A stretch of 64,000 nt of DNA from Ditylenchus dipsaci. Its lineage: Eukaryota; Nematoda; Chromadorea; Rhabditida; Anguinidae. Location: positions 62,001 through 126,000 of the forward strand of contig SADC01000246.1 of assembly GCA_004194705.1 (NCBI GenBank). The letters run 5' to 3'. Within the stretch, counting starts at the first letter, position 1, and each line of letters begins with the position of its first letter. A program made the translations under genes and the position numbers. The notes beneath the pieces were generated by a model that was given only the letters and a program-made list of their open reading frames with translations, did no database searches and was not told the DNA's origin. Positions 11,300 through 24,500 of the stretch are shown here, piece after piece.

Positions 11300-13555
11300 C
11301 GCTTTAGCTTCAGCAACGAGTGTGTGATATTATCTTTTACGCGAGGCATAGACTGCCAAAGAGAGGCCTAATTCTTTTATTCGATACCTTTTAAAGAGCA
11401 CCCAAAACAGATTTGTTTGACGTTGTCTGTCCCGAATTTGTCCCGAAAGTCCAATAAATATGTAAAAAGTACCCAATTAGAAACCAAAACTATTTTAAAG
11501 GATGATGCTCATGTGTTTCGAAAAATTAATAAAACCTTTTTATGACCATATATCAACTTTTTGCCTTTGGGAGCCAAGGTAAAGTTTACTAGAGAATAGC
11601 TAAATACCGTATTTTCCTAACAATCCTAGGTCTTATATATTCCAATCCCCCAGAAGTTTTTTAATTGTCAATTAAAAATGGTCTTAACCCTGAAATCTTA
11701 GTAAAAATAGGGGAAGAGGTGGTTTTGGCGCTTTTTTATAGAAAATACGGTAACTTATTATCCAGTAACTTGGTGAAAACTGCTTCTGAATGCAATAGTA
11801 TCCAAAGCGTTGCTTATTTCTATCTCTAAAGTAAGTGAGAAAAAATACTGCAAGAATTTTGTGAGACGTGTTCAGGCGTATTATGTTCTCACAAACAAAA
11901 AAGGATGACAAAACTATCAGGTGCAATCTAGCCGCAAAAATCAAATTATCTTCAAAACAAAAAATAAAGTTGCTTATTTAAACTTGATATCAATATTTTT
12001 TCCAAAATTAGCAATAACCTGATTTATTTCGAAAAACCTCTTTTATAAACAATTTCAAGATAATGACATGATATTTTACTTTTCAATTATGGTTTCTTAT
12101 CTAGACCCTAAGCACAAGGACTTAAGCAGGTAATTAAGCAGTGAGAAAAAAGGTTCTAAGTCTGAGCAGCACACGTGTGTGTGTTACTTGTTCTTTTTGT
12201 CACTTGTCTTTTTATGAGCACTTTTTTATTGTTAAGAGTTCTAGGTAGCTGGCTGGTTGGCTGGCTCGTGAGACTCCAAACAAAAAGGAACAGTAAAAAA
12301 GAGGCACAAAATAATTACTATTCTAGGTATTGTTGAGCTTAGAGAGCAAGTTGTTGTTTTTACGATTTAGAAGCAATGCAACGAGCTCGTGGAAAAGGTG
12401 TGAGGTGGTTTTACCTTTAAACAGAATAATTGATGATTGATTGAGCAAAAAAGTGGCATAAACAATAATAAGGCATGAGAAAGTCATTAGTTTTGCCATT
12501 TTTTTCTAAAGGAAAGCTGAAAAGTTTGAGCTTAAGTTATGAGCTTTGCAATAAATTAGGTTAGAAATTCCAAGAATTCACTAGCATCAAAATCAAAACA
12601 ATTACATTCCCTAAGTAAAAGTTGGTTGTAGGGTCGGAGGATTTTTTTTCATTAATTTTTAAAATTTATTCCTCTAAATTTACACAATCTACTTTTTTAA
12701 TTTTATATGAGATTATTTGTTTAATTTTTTGTTGCCAACTCAAGAAAGTTTTTCACATGAGGCGGTATTGTATTTTGCAAAGCGACCAGTTTGTTGGACC
12801 ACACGCTTAAAACAAAATTAGTAAACTATTTTATATTGGGTCAAGAAAATTGTCTGCCTAGTTGGAGAACTAATTTTTTTAAATAGAGACGTTAAATAGA
12901 GAGAATTTGGTTTATTTGACTTACTTTTGTGAGTAAAAAATAAGATGCTTAATTTTGAAAATTCATACGTTTAGCCTAGAACTAAAGAACACATAAAATT
13001 AAAGAAAATATTATCGAAATTAGTTAATAAAAACAACACTGAACTGTGAGAAAGTCATTAGCTTTCAACCTTTTTATTGAAAAGTTTGCCGCTAAAAAAC
13101 ACTGCCAATTCAATGTTAGTAGTATTTTTCATTACAAGAGATATGATGTTTTTTGCTCACTGTGAAAATATTTTCTAGCAGTGGTAAAAAAATTTTACTC
13201 GTGTTTGTGAAAAATCTCATTGTTATTCATTATACAATTTGAAGAGTTGTCTAGCCCTCAAAATTATATTTGATTTCTTTCAGTCTCAACGTTTATCCGT
13301 AAAATATGATACAAGGTTTGCAAGTAACCTGCTCTAAATGCGGAAAACAGGCTACAGGAGGGAACCTAAATGACTTTTAAGATTCATACTTTATTTTAAA
13401 GCCCCAATCTTTAGAATTTTAGAAATTTTACACGAAAATTTTTATTTTTGGTACCCAAAGATCCAAACAATAACAATTTTTGGTACTTATTTAGTTTGCC
13501 TCTAATTTTTTTAGAGGGCCGTTATATAGAGGTTTTGTATTTTTAATAGTAAAAT
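11300..13555. other. 2.2 kb with no gene seen
   Basis: AT-rich, with a short GTGTGTGT run near 12175 and a CTGGCTGG-type run at 12250. The ORFs at 11684-11944 (-) and 12622-12810 (+) have low-complexity translations with no recognisable domains or splice context. Confidence 0.35.
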
Positions 13556-13559
13556 TATT

Positions 13560-13728
13560 CAAATATTGAAAAACGATCGGCAAAATCGGAATCCTTGCGA
13601 TATTTGCGACCAGACTGTCAAAACAGAATTTAAAAAAGCTTTGAAAATCGAGCTAAAAAAAGTGTCGGACCAAGGTGGGAACGAACTTTTAGGGGGGGGC
13701 CGTTATATAGAGGTTTGACTGTAGTACA
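13560..13728. mobile_element. Half-copy of CAGTCGAACC-family MITE
   Basis: The sequence from AAAAACGATCGGCAAAATC to the end GGTTTGACTG plus TA corresponds to the right half of the element at 10870-11297, with the left half missing. Confidence 0.65.
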
Positions 13729-13959
13729 AAACCTGAAAATGACTTTCTAGGGAGGGAGGGGGCGGGCAACTAAATAAGTACCCAATTTAAAAAAAAATGA
13801 ACAAAAAAAATTTATTTCAAAATGTTGTGTTACTTACCATGACTGACCTACGACTGGTACACATTATGAGTGGGTACAATGACTGGACACTTACTTAATA
13901 CTTTTGGTGCATATGATCGAGCATTCGTTTTTCTTGCTTTTTTATAGTTCGGAAAACGT

Positions 13960-14165
13960 GTTTCAGCACTTTCTAACGTACGCTGGCCTACCTTTGCCTA
14001 AGTCTGATCCGAAAGAGCTTCAGTTCATCTCTTAATTAAAAGCTTACGACGGAGAAGACTTTTAGTTTGAGGATAGAGTCAAAGTTATTTTTATCAAATC
14101 TTTTTAGTTCGGGAAACATGTTTGAGTCTGTCCTAATGTACGCTGGCCTACCCTGCGCCTAAGCA
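13960..14165. mobile_element. MITE with GTACGCTGGCCTACC repeats
   Basis: Two direct copies of CTAACGTACGCTGGCCTACC-like sequence (about 13973 and 14138) follow a TTTTAGTTCGGAAAACGTGTTT-type repeat. Members of the same family in palindromic form occur at 15.6, 37.7, 59.8 and 61.9 kb. Confidence 0.5.
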
Positions 14166-14194
14166 CAAGACATATAGGGACAAAATTACTGAAA

Positions 14195-14398
14195 TTTCGG
14201 CGCTACTGTAATATACCACCCCCCCCCCTAATAGTTTTTAGGCTTAGGAATTAGGCTTAGCCCTTAGGCTTAGGCTTTGGGCCTTAGGCATTAGGCTCAG
14301 AGACAACACGTAATAATTTCACCACTTTTCCAAAAAAAAATATTGTTTTTTTGTACCTAAAAATTATTGGGGGGGGGGGTATATTACATTAGCGTCGA
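14195..14398. mobile_element. Poly-C/poly-G MITE with TTAGGC array
   Basis: The left end GGCGCTACTGTAATATACC plus a C-run, and the right end a G-run plus TATATTACATTAGCG, are terminal inverted repeats. The interior (14236-14300) contains about six degenerate TTAGGC units, the nematode-type telomere repeat. It is non-coding. Confidence 0.65.
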
Positions 14399-14399
14399 A

Positions 14400-15180
14400 A
14401 TTTCTATAATTTCAAAAAAGTGTACCCAGTCGTTGTACCCAGTCATAATGTGTACCTAGTTGTTGGTACCACCTACCACTTACCATGGGCTGAAGAGATT
14501 GTTTCCTAGTTCCTATTCTCCTTTTTTAATTATCCCTCTGATCGGAACACCATTTTGAATATGTGCAGTTGTTATACCTAAAAGCATGGTGTCATGCACA
14601 AAAAATTGCTGAATTTTTATTCGAGTTTAATCAAAAATAGCTTCTATCCATGCTTCCTATGCTATTCACCCCTCAGCAACATCACAGAGCATAAAAAAGG
14701 CCCCTGCTTCCCACATAGATCAAAACAAGGTAGTAGTAGTAGTATTTTCATTTTCAGCAGTATTGACTGGCTTCTCTTTTTCCATTTCTTAATTAAAATA
14801 CAAGGAAATATAGTTTTTTTGTAAAATTTCCCACCTTGAACCTTCACATACTAATTAGTTTTTATTGCAAAAATTCATACAATCTGGTATATAAAGTCGT
14901 GTAAAAGATTGTGCCTTGGTCTCCTCTTTAAGCTGTCGAGGACCTTAAGCACATAAAAGGAACAGAGCCAAATCGTTTATCTGACATTTTGTCACAAATA
15001 AAGCTTTAGTATAAAAAAATTGGGTTTCCGAAATCATGCCAAGAAGTTATGGTTTTATAAAAGCAGGCCAATCATATGACCCTCATTGTTTTCACGTATA
15101 ATATTTAAAGTATTTCGAAGCGCGAAGCACTATTATGTTTCACAAACTTTAAAATTATAATGTATAATGTTGTCACAGAG
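14400..15180. other. No gene seen
   Basis: AT-rich, with an AGTAGTAGTAGT run near 14730. ORFs on both strands around 14600-14850 overlap each other and have no features suggesting a gene. Confidence 0.35.
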
Positions 15181-15185
15181 ACCAC

Positions 15186-15795
15186 TTCCAAGGGAGGGAC
15201 CCTGACTGTGACCTGGAGTTTTTTCGATAAGTTTTTTTATGCGCGGATTCATTGTATAGCGTGCTCAAATCCTATGTGAATTTGGCCCCCACCTCTGAAA
15301 CTCAATAACAATTTTATGAACGACCCATGGCCCGAGGGTCAGCTATGAAAAACCATGATAGGGGTATCCAGGTGTTTTTAGAACTTTTATTGACCCTTGT
15401 ACCAAGTTTTGTCAACCTTCAGAGCTGGGAAGCCAGATTAGTCAGGAACTTGGCCACGCTCTACAAGAAAACGCAGAAAAAAATTTCATCGAAGTTCCGG
15501 CCCTATCCAACAAAGGGGGGGGGGGGTTTCGCCTTGGTCCCCCTGTTGAATTTTTTTGTTATCTTTTAGGCTTAGACTTAGGCAAGGGTAGGCCAGCGTA
15601 TGTTAGGAATGTTAAAGACTCAAAAATTAGTCTAAAATATGTTTGAGTCCGTCCTAACATACGCTGGCCCACCCTTGCCTAACCTTAAAGTCTAAAAAGT
15701 AACAAAAAAACAATAGGGAGACCAAAACCCCTCCCCCTTTGTTGGATAGGGCCGAAGTTCCCCTAGGTCACAGTCAGGGTCCCTTCCTTGTTAGA
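15186..15795. mobile_element. TIR element, host of a nested insertion
   Basis: The left end CAAGGGAGGGACCCTGACTG and the right end complementary to it (CAGTCAGGGTCCCTTCCTTG) define a 0.6-kb element. Its interior is interrupted at 15499-15753 by another transposon. The ORF at 15327-15569 runs across both and is not a gene. No transposase domain is visible. Confidence 0.65.
15499..15753. mobile_element. Nested palindromic MITE with 8-bp TSD
   Basis: The ends GGCCCTATCCAACAAAG and the complement CTTTGTTGGATAGGGCC are flanked by identical 8-bp direct repeats GAAGTTCC (15491-15498 and 15754-15761). The interior is an inverted TAGGCCAGCGTATGTTAGG / CCTAACATACGCTGGCCCA pair, a TTAGGC-like stretch and the CCTTGGTCCCCCTGTTG module. 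The 8-bp duplication fits a hAT-type insertion. Confidence 0.8.
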
Positions 15796-15799
15796 GGCA

Positions 15800-15985
15800 T
15801 AGGCGTACCCAGGGGGAAGATGCTAGCCGGGCTATAGCCCCCCCCCTCTACCGTCACGATTTTTTTAACCTTTTTTGAGTTATTTTTTAGCCTTATTCAG
15901 CTATTTTTGTCTTTTTAGACATCCCTCCGTCAGGATTTTTAGCCTATTTAGGCTCCTCCCTGTAAGAAATCCTGGGTACGTCTTA
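15800..15985. mobile_element. Short TIR element (GGCGTACCCAGG ends)
   Basis: The left end GGCGTACCCAGGG and the right end ATCCTGGGTACGTC are inverted. The interior holds C-runs and a GTCAGGATTTTT stretch. A related, more G/C-run-rich copy lies at 26701-26910 (GTGTACGCAGGAATTTC to GCGTACGCCCC). Confidence 0.55.
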
Positions 15986-15989
15986 CTAA

Positions 15990-17500
15990 GAGGTGAAATA
16001 TGAAAAACACATTTATTGTGGTAACTTTACCTGTTTATAACAACAAGTACTCATTTTTAGACCTCAATTTTTTCATTTTCTAAATTTTACGTCAAAATGT
16101 TTTTATTTGCTCCAAAATGTCAATAAGACCTGCATAAAATGACTTTTTTCATTCGAAAATAGTCAAAATCACTTCTTGGGAATGTATTTTAAAAAGTTAG
16201 ATCGAAGCTCCGGTGTTACATTTACAAGTTGAAATTTTACGAAAATGGTTTATTATCGGTATTTTACAACTAATTAGCATTTCCAGACAGCAAGTGACCT
16301 GAAAAAATTGTTTTTTGCCGCATCTATTAGTTTATGTAAATAAATATTAAAAAAGACTTAAATTATTACAAAACTTTTTATGTATTTTGTTATGTTAGCC
16401 AGATGCACTGTACTTTAAAATCAACCTCATACATAAAACCTATTTACTACAATAACAAGTCAGAGAAGCCAGACAAGCCCCCATCAAAACAACACCTATA
16501 TAATAGTGTGCTGCAAACACAAAAAATGAGATGGGGGTTGCAGAAAGTAGAGAAGCAGAGAAACAAAAAGCAGTAGCGAGGGTTGTTTGCCACCATTTCG
16601 TCACAAACATCCATCCAGGCGACTTGTTATTCCCCCAATCAAAACAACCCTCTCCCCTTGTTTTGTTTGTCTGACCTGCCTGGCTGCCTCTCTCGTCTCT
16701 AAGGTTGTTTGTGTGTGGAGCAGAGTACAAGGGGGGACCAGGCAGCAGCTCTAGCCTACCCCCTCTCCCTCTCTCCTCTATTATATTGTTTGTTATGTTC
16801 TTGTTCTGGGGGTGCGAGCGTGTGTGTGTGTGAGCAGTGGTTGTTGTTGTTGTAGAATAGGAGAAAATGGGAAAAACAACACACCATCCCTCTACTCGGT
16901 TTTTTGGATGGCTACTATTAGTTATTTACTGCTGCTGCTAGTTATTCATGACTGAGGGGTAAGAGGTGTTTTTCTGTTTTTTTCGCTTTGCTGCTAGCAT
17001 TTCTGATGTTATTATTATTATTGCTGTTTTTTGCTGATGTTGTTTTTATTGTTGGGGTATCAGCCGTCAAGCGAAAGTGGTGGGTTAGGAAGTTGAGCAA
17101 AGAAATGAGTTCCGGAAAAGTATGACTTGTTTTGCTTTTTTCGATTAGGTATTTTTGTTGTTATTGTGTGACAAGTATGATTTTGAAAATGTTACTCGCT
17201 TTTTGATGGTTACGGACTGATTGTTGCTAGTTTTTTTATCGATGTTTTTATTTTTATCTGATGATGTATTGGACTTGTTACTTGAAGTGACATTGCCACA
17301 GAAACGGAAATTAACTTGTTTACTTTACTTAATTTTTCCATAATAAGCGTTACAGTCTGACTTTTGCAAACATAAAATACTGTGTGGAAATGTCCGACAC
17401 ATTTTTCCATCTTCGACTCTTGTGTAAATCTAAAATATTGAAAGATTTTAATGGATAAGCTAAATGGATATAAATCTTGACGAAATGATTATTTTTCATA
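15990..17500. other. 1.5 kb with no gene seen
   Basis: Mixed sequence with low-complexity TTG/TGT-rich stretches (16770-17060: GTGTGTGTG, TTGTTGTTGTTG, ATTATTATTATT). The ORFs at 16440-16730 and 17210-17562 (-) have no recognisable domain. This is the region upstream of the insulin receptor substrate gene and could hold regulatory sequence, but no specific site can be named. Confidence 0.35.
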
Positions 17501-17503
17501 TTA

Positions 17504-17717
17504 CAGTCGACTTTTGACAATCTGCCACCATCCTCAAGTTCGTTCCCGCCTACGGCCGACACTTTTCTAACCTAATTTTTGAAGTCTCTTGTCGAATATG
17601 ATTTGTCAGTCCAGTTTTTTTTTCGCCAATCAATTCAGAAATTGTTAAAGCTTTTGCCACTAAGACCCGTGCCTCTCGATTTTGAAAGTAGGGTGGCGGG
17701 CAGTTGAGAGTCGACTG
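17504..17717. mobile_element. TA-flanked CAGTCGA-family MITE
   Basis: The ends CAGTCGACTTTTGACA and the complementary GAGAGTCGACTG are flanked by TA (17502-17503 and 17718-17719). It shares the GTTCGTTCCCGCCT module with 10870-11297. A shorter, more diverged member. Confidence 0.7.
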
Positions 17718-17744
17718 TATAGCTGAATTCAGCTGAAGCTGATT

Positions 17745-17926
17745 AAAGGGCCATTGCCGTCTCCGACAACGAGAATTTCAAATGTTTGAATTCGCGCGGG
17801 ACACTTCTACTCTCTTTTGACTTGGTTCGATTGACTCAAAAGAGTACAATGAAATACGAAAGAGAACTGTCCCGCGCGAATTCAAACATTTGAAATTCTC
17901 GTTGTCGGTGACGGCTATGGTCCTTT
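17745..17926. mobile_element. Palindromic MITE, about 180 bp
   Basis: The left arm (AAAGGGCCATTGCCGTC, then ACAACGAGAATTTCAAATG, then GAATTCGCGCGGGACA) is mirrored almost perfectly on the right, with a loop of about 60 bp around 17805-17860. The end sequence resembles the family at 10588-10822. Confidence 0.75.
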
Positions 17927-18542
17927 AAGTAATGGTTTTTCGTTCTGCAAAAATTAACAACAACTCTACCAACACACAACAAACAATTTGATTTCAATGA
18001 ATTTGAAACAGTATTTACCTAATTCTAGTGATTGCTGAAAAATCGTGGAATGTTTTGTTTTATGTCAAGTAAAATCCAAAAAAGAAGATTTTATCCGCTA
18101 AAACACATGTTGTTATTATAAATGTGCATTCCAAAACAACATTTTTATCTCTTTCTCACTCTTTTTTCCATACGCAAAAATATTGTTGTGTGCATTTAAT
18201 CCGTAACCATGTCATCCACAATATTCTTTCACCTTCCCCCTTGTTGTTTTGGTGTTGCTCAAGAAAAAATGTGTTAGCAGTCCTGTTCGCTGTCACATGT
18301 TTTTAGCAGCCAATCGACAAATTTTGATTGCTTTTCTGCTTTTTGTTGTAATTATTTTTGCTGAGCCTCTTCTTTTTATAACTATTGTTTTTATATAAGC
18401 TTTTGTTGTGCTTTATAATATTTTACATAAAATGGTCCTTCGGTTCATTTGCTGTTTGAACGGATCTTTTTACGTCATGTGATTTGTTTGCAGAACCTCA
18501 ATAGCTTTTGGTTGTTAAATTAATGCCAGCCACAGCAACCAA

Positions 18543-21500
18543 ATGAATTCTAAAAAGGATTCCTCAATATTAAGCTTTGCTCAAGGACGGCAGGAATCAT
18601 GTCTCCTGACCGACGCTTCTGCTTCAAATTCCATGCAGGAGAGTTCAGGCATTATTAAATCTGGGCTTGTGAGCGTGTTGCTTCCGAATGTGGTTGGTCT
18701 CATTACTTTTCGTGCTTATCAACTAATATTGAATTTACAGAAAACCAAAAATTTTTATGGAGTGTTAAGTGGACTATCTCTGGAACTGCACGTGTCGGAA
18801 AAGTCGCAAAGAAAAAAGAAGTGTTCCAAGCACAATATTGCTTTAGAAAGCTGCTTCAATTTAGCTCAACAGGTTGGTATTGATGTGCATGAAAAAAAGG
18901 CCTAAGCTGCACCTAAAAAGTGAAAAAAAGACTCGATAAGTAATGAAATTTCCGTATTTGACCGCGCCTATATTTTGAGAGTTACAGCTTTAAACTAAGC
19001 GACTAATCGACAATATTTCACTCATTTGATTCAGCTCAGGCAAAAAACCAGTTTCACAGACATTTCTGCGCGAGCAAAGAATAATATCACATAATAATTC
19101 TATCAAATGGTAGCGAAAAAATTGAAATTATTATTTTTTCAGACTTTTCCTAAACACAAGCTGTGCATGTCGGTAATGACTCCTGATGAAACGGTAATAT
19201 TCTTACCAGATTTGAAGGGGCATGTTCGTCGCTGATAGAAGTATTTTAAAAGGCGGTTACCAGGTCAATCTAAAAAAGTCATTGTGGATTAAAATTTTGT
19301 TTCGTAACGAGCGATCCATAAATATTTGATATCATAATCCTCCCTAGCTCAGAACTAGAGTATCTGAGGTTGGTAAAATTCGGATGACGGTTTGATTTGG
19401 AAGCATGGATTTTGTCCAACTTTTTACAAATCGAGTTAGCTTTATTCTCGTTTGAATTTCACCGTTGCCCGCCTATTAAAATACTCTCATCGGCGACGAG
19501 CATCCTTTTTTAACTTTTACTGAACTTATCCATGTAATTTTCAGTTTCTCATCCGAGGAGACAACGATAAAGACACTATTGAATGGTACAAGGTCACTCT
19601 CTCAGCAATGATTCCTGCTCGAGCTCTTGGTTTGGGTCGTCCTGTCTTTGATAATGAGTTTTTTGGTTAGTTTTAAATTGGTAACTTATAGCAAACGTTT
19701 TGCTCAAACAAAAGATTTGTTTTCTAGATTTAACATTTAAATTTGCAGAATTCGCATGGGACGTGTTTGTCAGCAGCTCACCCAAACTGAAAAAGCCAGT
19801 AGCCAATCCTGATAATTCTCCCAATATTTGCGTTAAGAAGCCCGAGCTATCTAATGCACAATACAGGCTTTGCTTCTACCCACATACTATTATTTTATGT
19901 GCCAGAAATATAGGACCAGTTAGTACCTCTTGCCTTCCAAAATCCGGCCTTCCTCCATTCAAAAGCACTGATTTTGTGGAGTTTTCGGTGGGATTTCTGT
20001 CTGAAAATTGAAGATTCTTCTTTTTTACACTGAGATTTTTAGCGCCAATACCTATCAAACTATGGCCATCAAGAGAAATTTTTCTTTATGAGAATAGGCA
20101 GATGTGCTCCCACAGGTCTTTGCGAAGTTTGGATTCAGTGCGAATCAGAGGAAATCAGCCAGGACGTGCACAACAAACTCACTGATATTATTGATAGAGA
20201 GACTGAAAAGAAGAGAAAGGGATTAATGTGAGTTTTTTAAAAAAATTAAAGAGAAAAGCGCGAAACAATTACAAAATTCAGCCTCTTTTATTGAGCTAAA
20301 AAATTAATTTTCAAAATGTCTTGAGAGAAATTTTTGCACAAAACCTAGAAAACATAAAAAACTTAAAAATTCGTCATTTTAATATTTTTAGAGCTCTTGG
20401 ACCGCTGCCAAATGCGATTCCTTTCAATAAAACTAGCCTAAGGTCTAAGCATCGAGCAAAATCACCACAGTCCCTTGCCAACGGTATCATTGAGGAACAA
20501 AAGTCTTCTGATAGTTTTTGCTTATCCCATTGCTCACCTGGAACTAGTAATAATTATTGCACTGGTGGTTGTGGCATAGGCAACAGTTTGACTACTATAA
20601 TCGAGAGGCCTGGTGCAGGAGGCAGCTTGGACAGACCTCACCACAAAAACACTCGTTGTCTTCTACTCTCAGTCAAAGTAGCAGGGAGAAAAGGTAAGCG
20701 CTCTACCAGAAAATGGTTTTTATATATTTGTAAAGATACGTCCACAATGGTTGTGTTTGCTTTTTGAGGGAGAGAATCCAGAATCCGTGGCCATGGTCCT
20801 TAAAGACGTTACAGAAAACAAAGACAAGCAGAAAACAAGATTGTCGTATTTTTTATGATGCCTCAATTTCAAGATTATTTTCAAAGGAATTTCGCAGGAT
20901 TTTGTGTTATAGGCGATTATTATAAGAGAATGTGCAATATGTACAATTTTTTGTGAAACCCAGTTCTCAATGCAAAATCTGACCCTAGTATAGAATACCA
21001 CCTCCCCCCAAAATTTTCCTTCTAAAACTTGAGTAAAGACGACCCAAATTTATGTCCCAGACCCCGGAAAATATGCGTAAACTCTTTATTAGTCACAACT
21101 TCCGTACGCTGGCCTACCCCAAGCCTAAGGGCTAAGCCTAAACTTGTTGTTTGCAAGAGTAGTTACAGCGATTTTGAAAAGGCTGATTTCGGGGGGGGGG
21201 GTATTCTATACTAGCTCCCAAAATCTCTTATGGTTACATAAACATAAATTCCCTGTTGTAATCGGTGAAACAACAATCGCTTAAAGAAAGCCCTGTGTAG
21301 CTATAACTGTTCAAAATTTAGGTTAGTGCTCAGAGATTACAAAGCCAAGGTAGATTCCCTAGAAGAAGAGCTCTATTACGAAAGACAGATGGCCCGAAAC
21401 CAGATGCACAGGGAAAATTGCAGGTAAAACCGTCAAGAGTATCTTCATCTAAAAGTTATCATTTCAGTGTTGACCAGGCCGTAGCTGCAGACATTGATAG

Positions 21501-24500
21501 GTGGAACTGTTCAATAAGAACGCGTGGTCTAGGATCTCATTCAGCTAGCAATATTTGTGGCACAGCCAACACTGCGATGGCAAAAGAAACGGATATGCAG
21601 AGAAAATACTATAACTCCAACTCCATCACTCCACCTCTAGTAGAACTGTGCAATCATCATAGAGATTCCGTAGTTTCTGGCGAAGAAGAGACCGAAGACA
21701 GGTAGCAAAAACTGTGATAAAAAAAGAAGTTTTTAATAATGTGTTTTAGTGGTGGAACTCTTCGATTTAACAATTATGACAGTAATTCCCGCTCAGCCAG
21801 TAACAACAACCTACCCTTGGCTACCAATCAACAACAACAAAGGTTCCTTGTGGAAGCGCTAGTGGAGTGTCACGACAATGGTCAAGAAGAAGCTCAAGGT
21901 GATTTCTTAACTATCCTTTGGTGAGAATATTGATGATCCTCGCAAGTAAACGCTTGAAAAAATTCTCGGTTCATAACTCAGTTAAAAGAAGATTAGTAAA
22001 ATAATTTTAAAATATTGGATTGAAAAAAAGTGAAACTAGGCGGGAACAAAGTATTAGGGATTTCGTCGATGGGAGCGTGGATTGCACTTATCTTGTTGTC
22101 TTTCATAGGTTTTTGTTCGGCCTTGATTAACCGCAGAATGCTTATCTTAATGTCATATAAATGTTACGTAATTTTATATTAAAATTTTTCAGTTAAAACC
22201 GAAGAAACGGCGGACAATTCATCATATATTAATAGAAGAAGCAGTCAAGACACTCTATCTAACCAATTCTTCACCAATAGTCCCAACACAGAAGACAGCT
22301 CGAGTGCAGCCGATGTTGGTGCTGACGACAGTTCTCTAAGTCTAAGTGATCTCCAAACGCCTACATCGTGCAATGACGATGCTCGCAAACGTCTTACCAA
22401 TTCTATGATCCGGCGACGAGCCAAAGAAATCTGTGCAACTGATAGTGAAAATGCGTCTACTAGCTCTTCACTTATATCTGCTGGCGGTCAGTTGACGGAC
22501 TGTGAGAGACAGGGCAGGCCAAACAATGATCATGTTTGCGATGGAGAATATATCTTCATGGACAAGGCTTCATGCTCATCCGACAACTCCGGCAGTGCTA
22601 CGCATCTAATTGTGCCTCACAAATGTAAGTTGTATCAATAAAAGAAAAAAAAAGTAGTAGAATTCAAAGCAGAAAGTCAAATTTCGGCCAACATCTTTTG
22701 CTGAACTGACTCAGCGGCGGTGGTTGAAAAAGGGTTGACTGTAATTATTTATTGAAATTTCTTTGCGGTTTATCCTTCTCTAACATCTACAAGCTAAGCA
22801 GAAATTTTTAATATCCGCAATTTAAGTCAGAAAATTTTAGTTGAGAACCATATAATGACCAACCCAGAAGAAATCTGCTCTTATGCTAGTGACAGTGGAG
22901 ATAGTTGTTATAGCTCAATGGTAAATGGCCAGTTGAATTCCAGGTTCATGATTTGAAAATAATTTTCTTAAATTCACCCATTGGTTAATTTTCAGGGCTT
23001 TCTCTTTCTCCTCCGAGATGCCAAGACCTACAAGACTTCAAGGCAATTTCCCGTCAGAGACTGGAAACTGTGCGCAATCTAAGAACTTCAACTCTATTCG
23101 CGATAAAAACTGCTACCTACCAATTAATGGCAACTCAGCATTGTCTGAAGACAAACTGTTCAACAGTCGGCATTCAGTTATGGGCACTCCACTGATGGAA
23201 AATGGGGAAATGAAAGATGACTTTTTGGACAATAAACAATCAAAGAACTTTGCTAGAGCTCAAAATTTGCTAGTTTTGCCGGATGAGGAATCTAGACGTA
23301 GAACTTTTTCTTTGGGAAGTACTTCTTGGTTGACGTAAGTTTTGTTTGGCAGCAGAATCATTTAAATCCATAATAAACTAATGCTTTTTCAGAAAACCCT
23401 TCAGGAAGCTTTCTTTCAACAATGCTAACCGGCTTAGAAACTCCCCTTCCAAAAGTGGTAAGCTGAGCTTTATTGAACTAAGACCAACAGCATATACCGT
23501 ATTTCCTTTAATAGCTCCCCGGGGAGTTATTTTTCGGATGCCAGAAAATCAGAAAATTTCGAAGTCAATTTCGAGATTTTCGAAGGCTCAACCAAAATCT
23601 TAAAAGTGGAATCAGTAGAGATCTCGGGAGTTAAGAAAACGCATTAATAGCTTTGCTAAATATTTTCTCTGGGCTGAGATATAATTCTCCAAAGTTGAGG
23701 GGAGGGGGTTAATAGAGCCGAGGTAATAATTTCTAGAGGGGGGGTTTATCAGTACAGGTAAAAGCAAGTACGGATAAAATCTAAAAAATGATACTTTTCT
23801 TATATTTGTTATCAATTTGATAAAGTAGTGTTGTGTTGTGGGAGGAGAGGAGTGTTAGTTACAGGGTTTAAGCAAGTTACGCCCAACTATCCTTTCTGAT
23901 GACTAAATTTTAATTTCGGTTAAAATTTTCTTTTGTACAGTCGAACCTTGATCTACGAACACGCACAAAAAGTTCATTCCCCAGCTGGGTCCGACACTTT
24001 TTTTGGCTATTTTTGCATGTTTTTGTTAATTATGTTTTGACAATCTGGTCCTAAATATTGATATTCAAAATCCAAAAATTTTGTCCTCTAAAAAAGCATA
24101 CCTCAATAAACAGACACCTGTTTCTGCTTTTAAAATAGGGTGACCGTTCATCGAGGTTTTGCTTTTTTAGAGGAAAAAGTTTTGAAAAAGTTTACTTGCG
24201 ATATTTAGGACCAGTCTGTCAAAAAAGAATTAACGTAAATATTTTATAAAGTAGGGCTAAAGAGGGTCAGACCCAGCTGGGGAACGAACCTTTATCAAGG
24301 TTCGACTGTAATTTTCAAATTGAACCTAATATCTTGCTTTTCTGAGTTTAAAGTAGTATGCTTGTGTTGGATTGAACCCATAAATATTTTTATAAAAAAA
24401 TTTCAGCTAAGTTTTTATGCCGCATTTGCTCTATTAATCCCCTATGAGGAATTATTCTCAACCCCTTAGAGGTCGAAAAAATTCGGGTTTATATTGAAAT

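Noticed and set aside
15327..15569. 80-codon ORF MARGSAMKNHDRG..
   Set aside because: Runs from the outer MITE into the nested one across a target duplication, so it cannot be an original gene.
18124..18306. 60-codon ORF just upstream of the IRS gene
   Set aside because: Low-complexity translation with no splice context linking it to the IRS exon at 18543.
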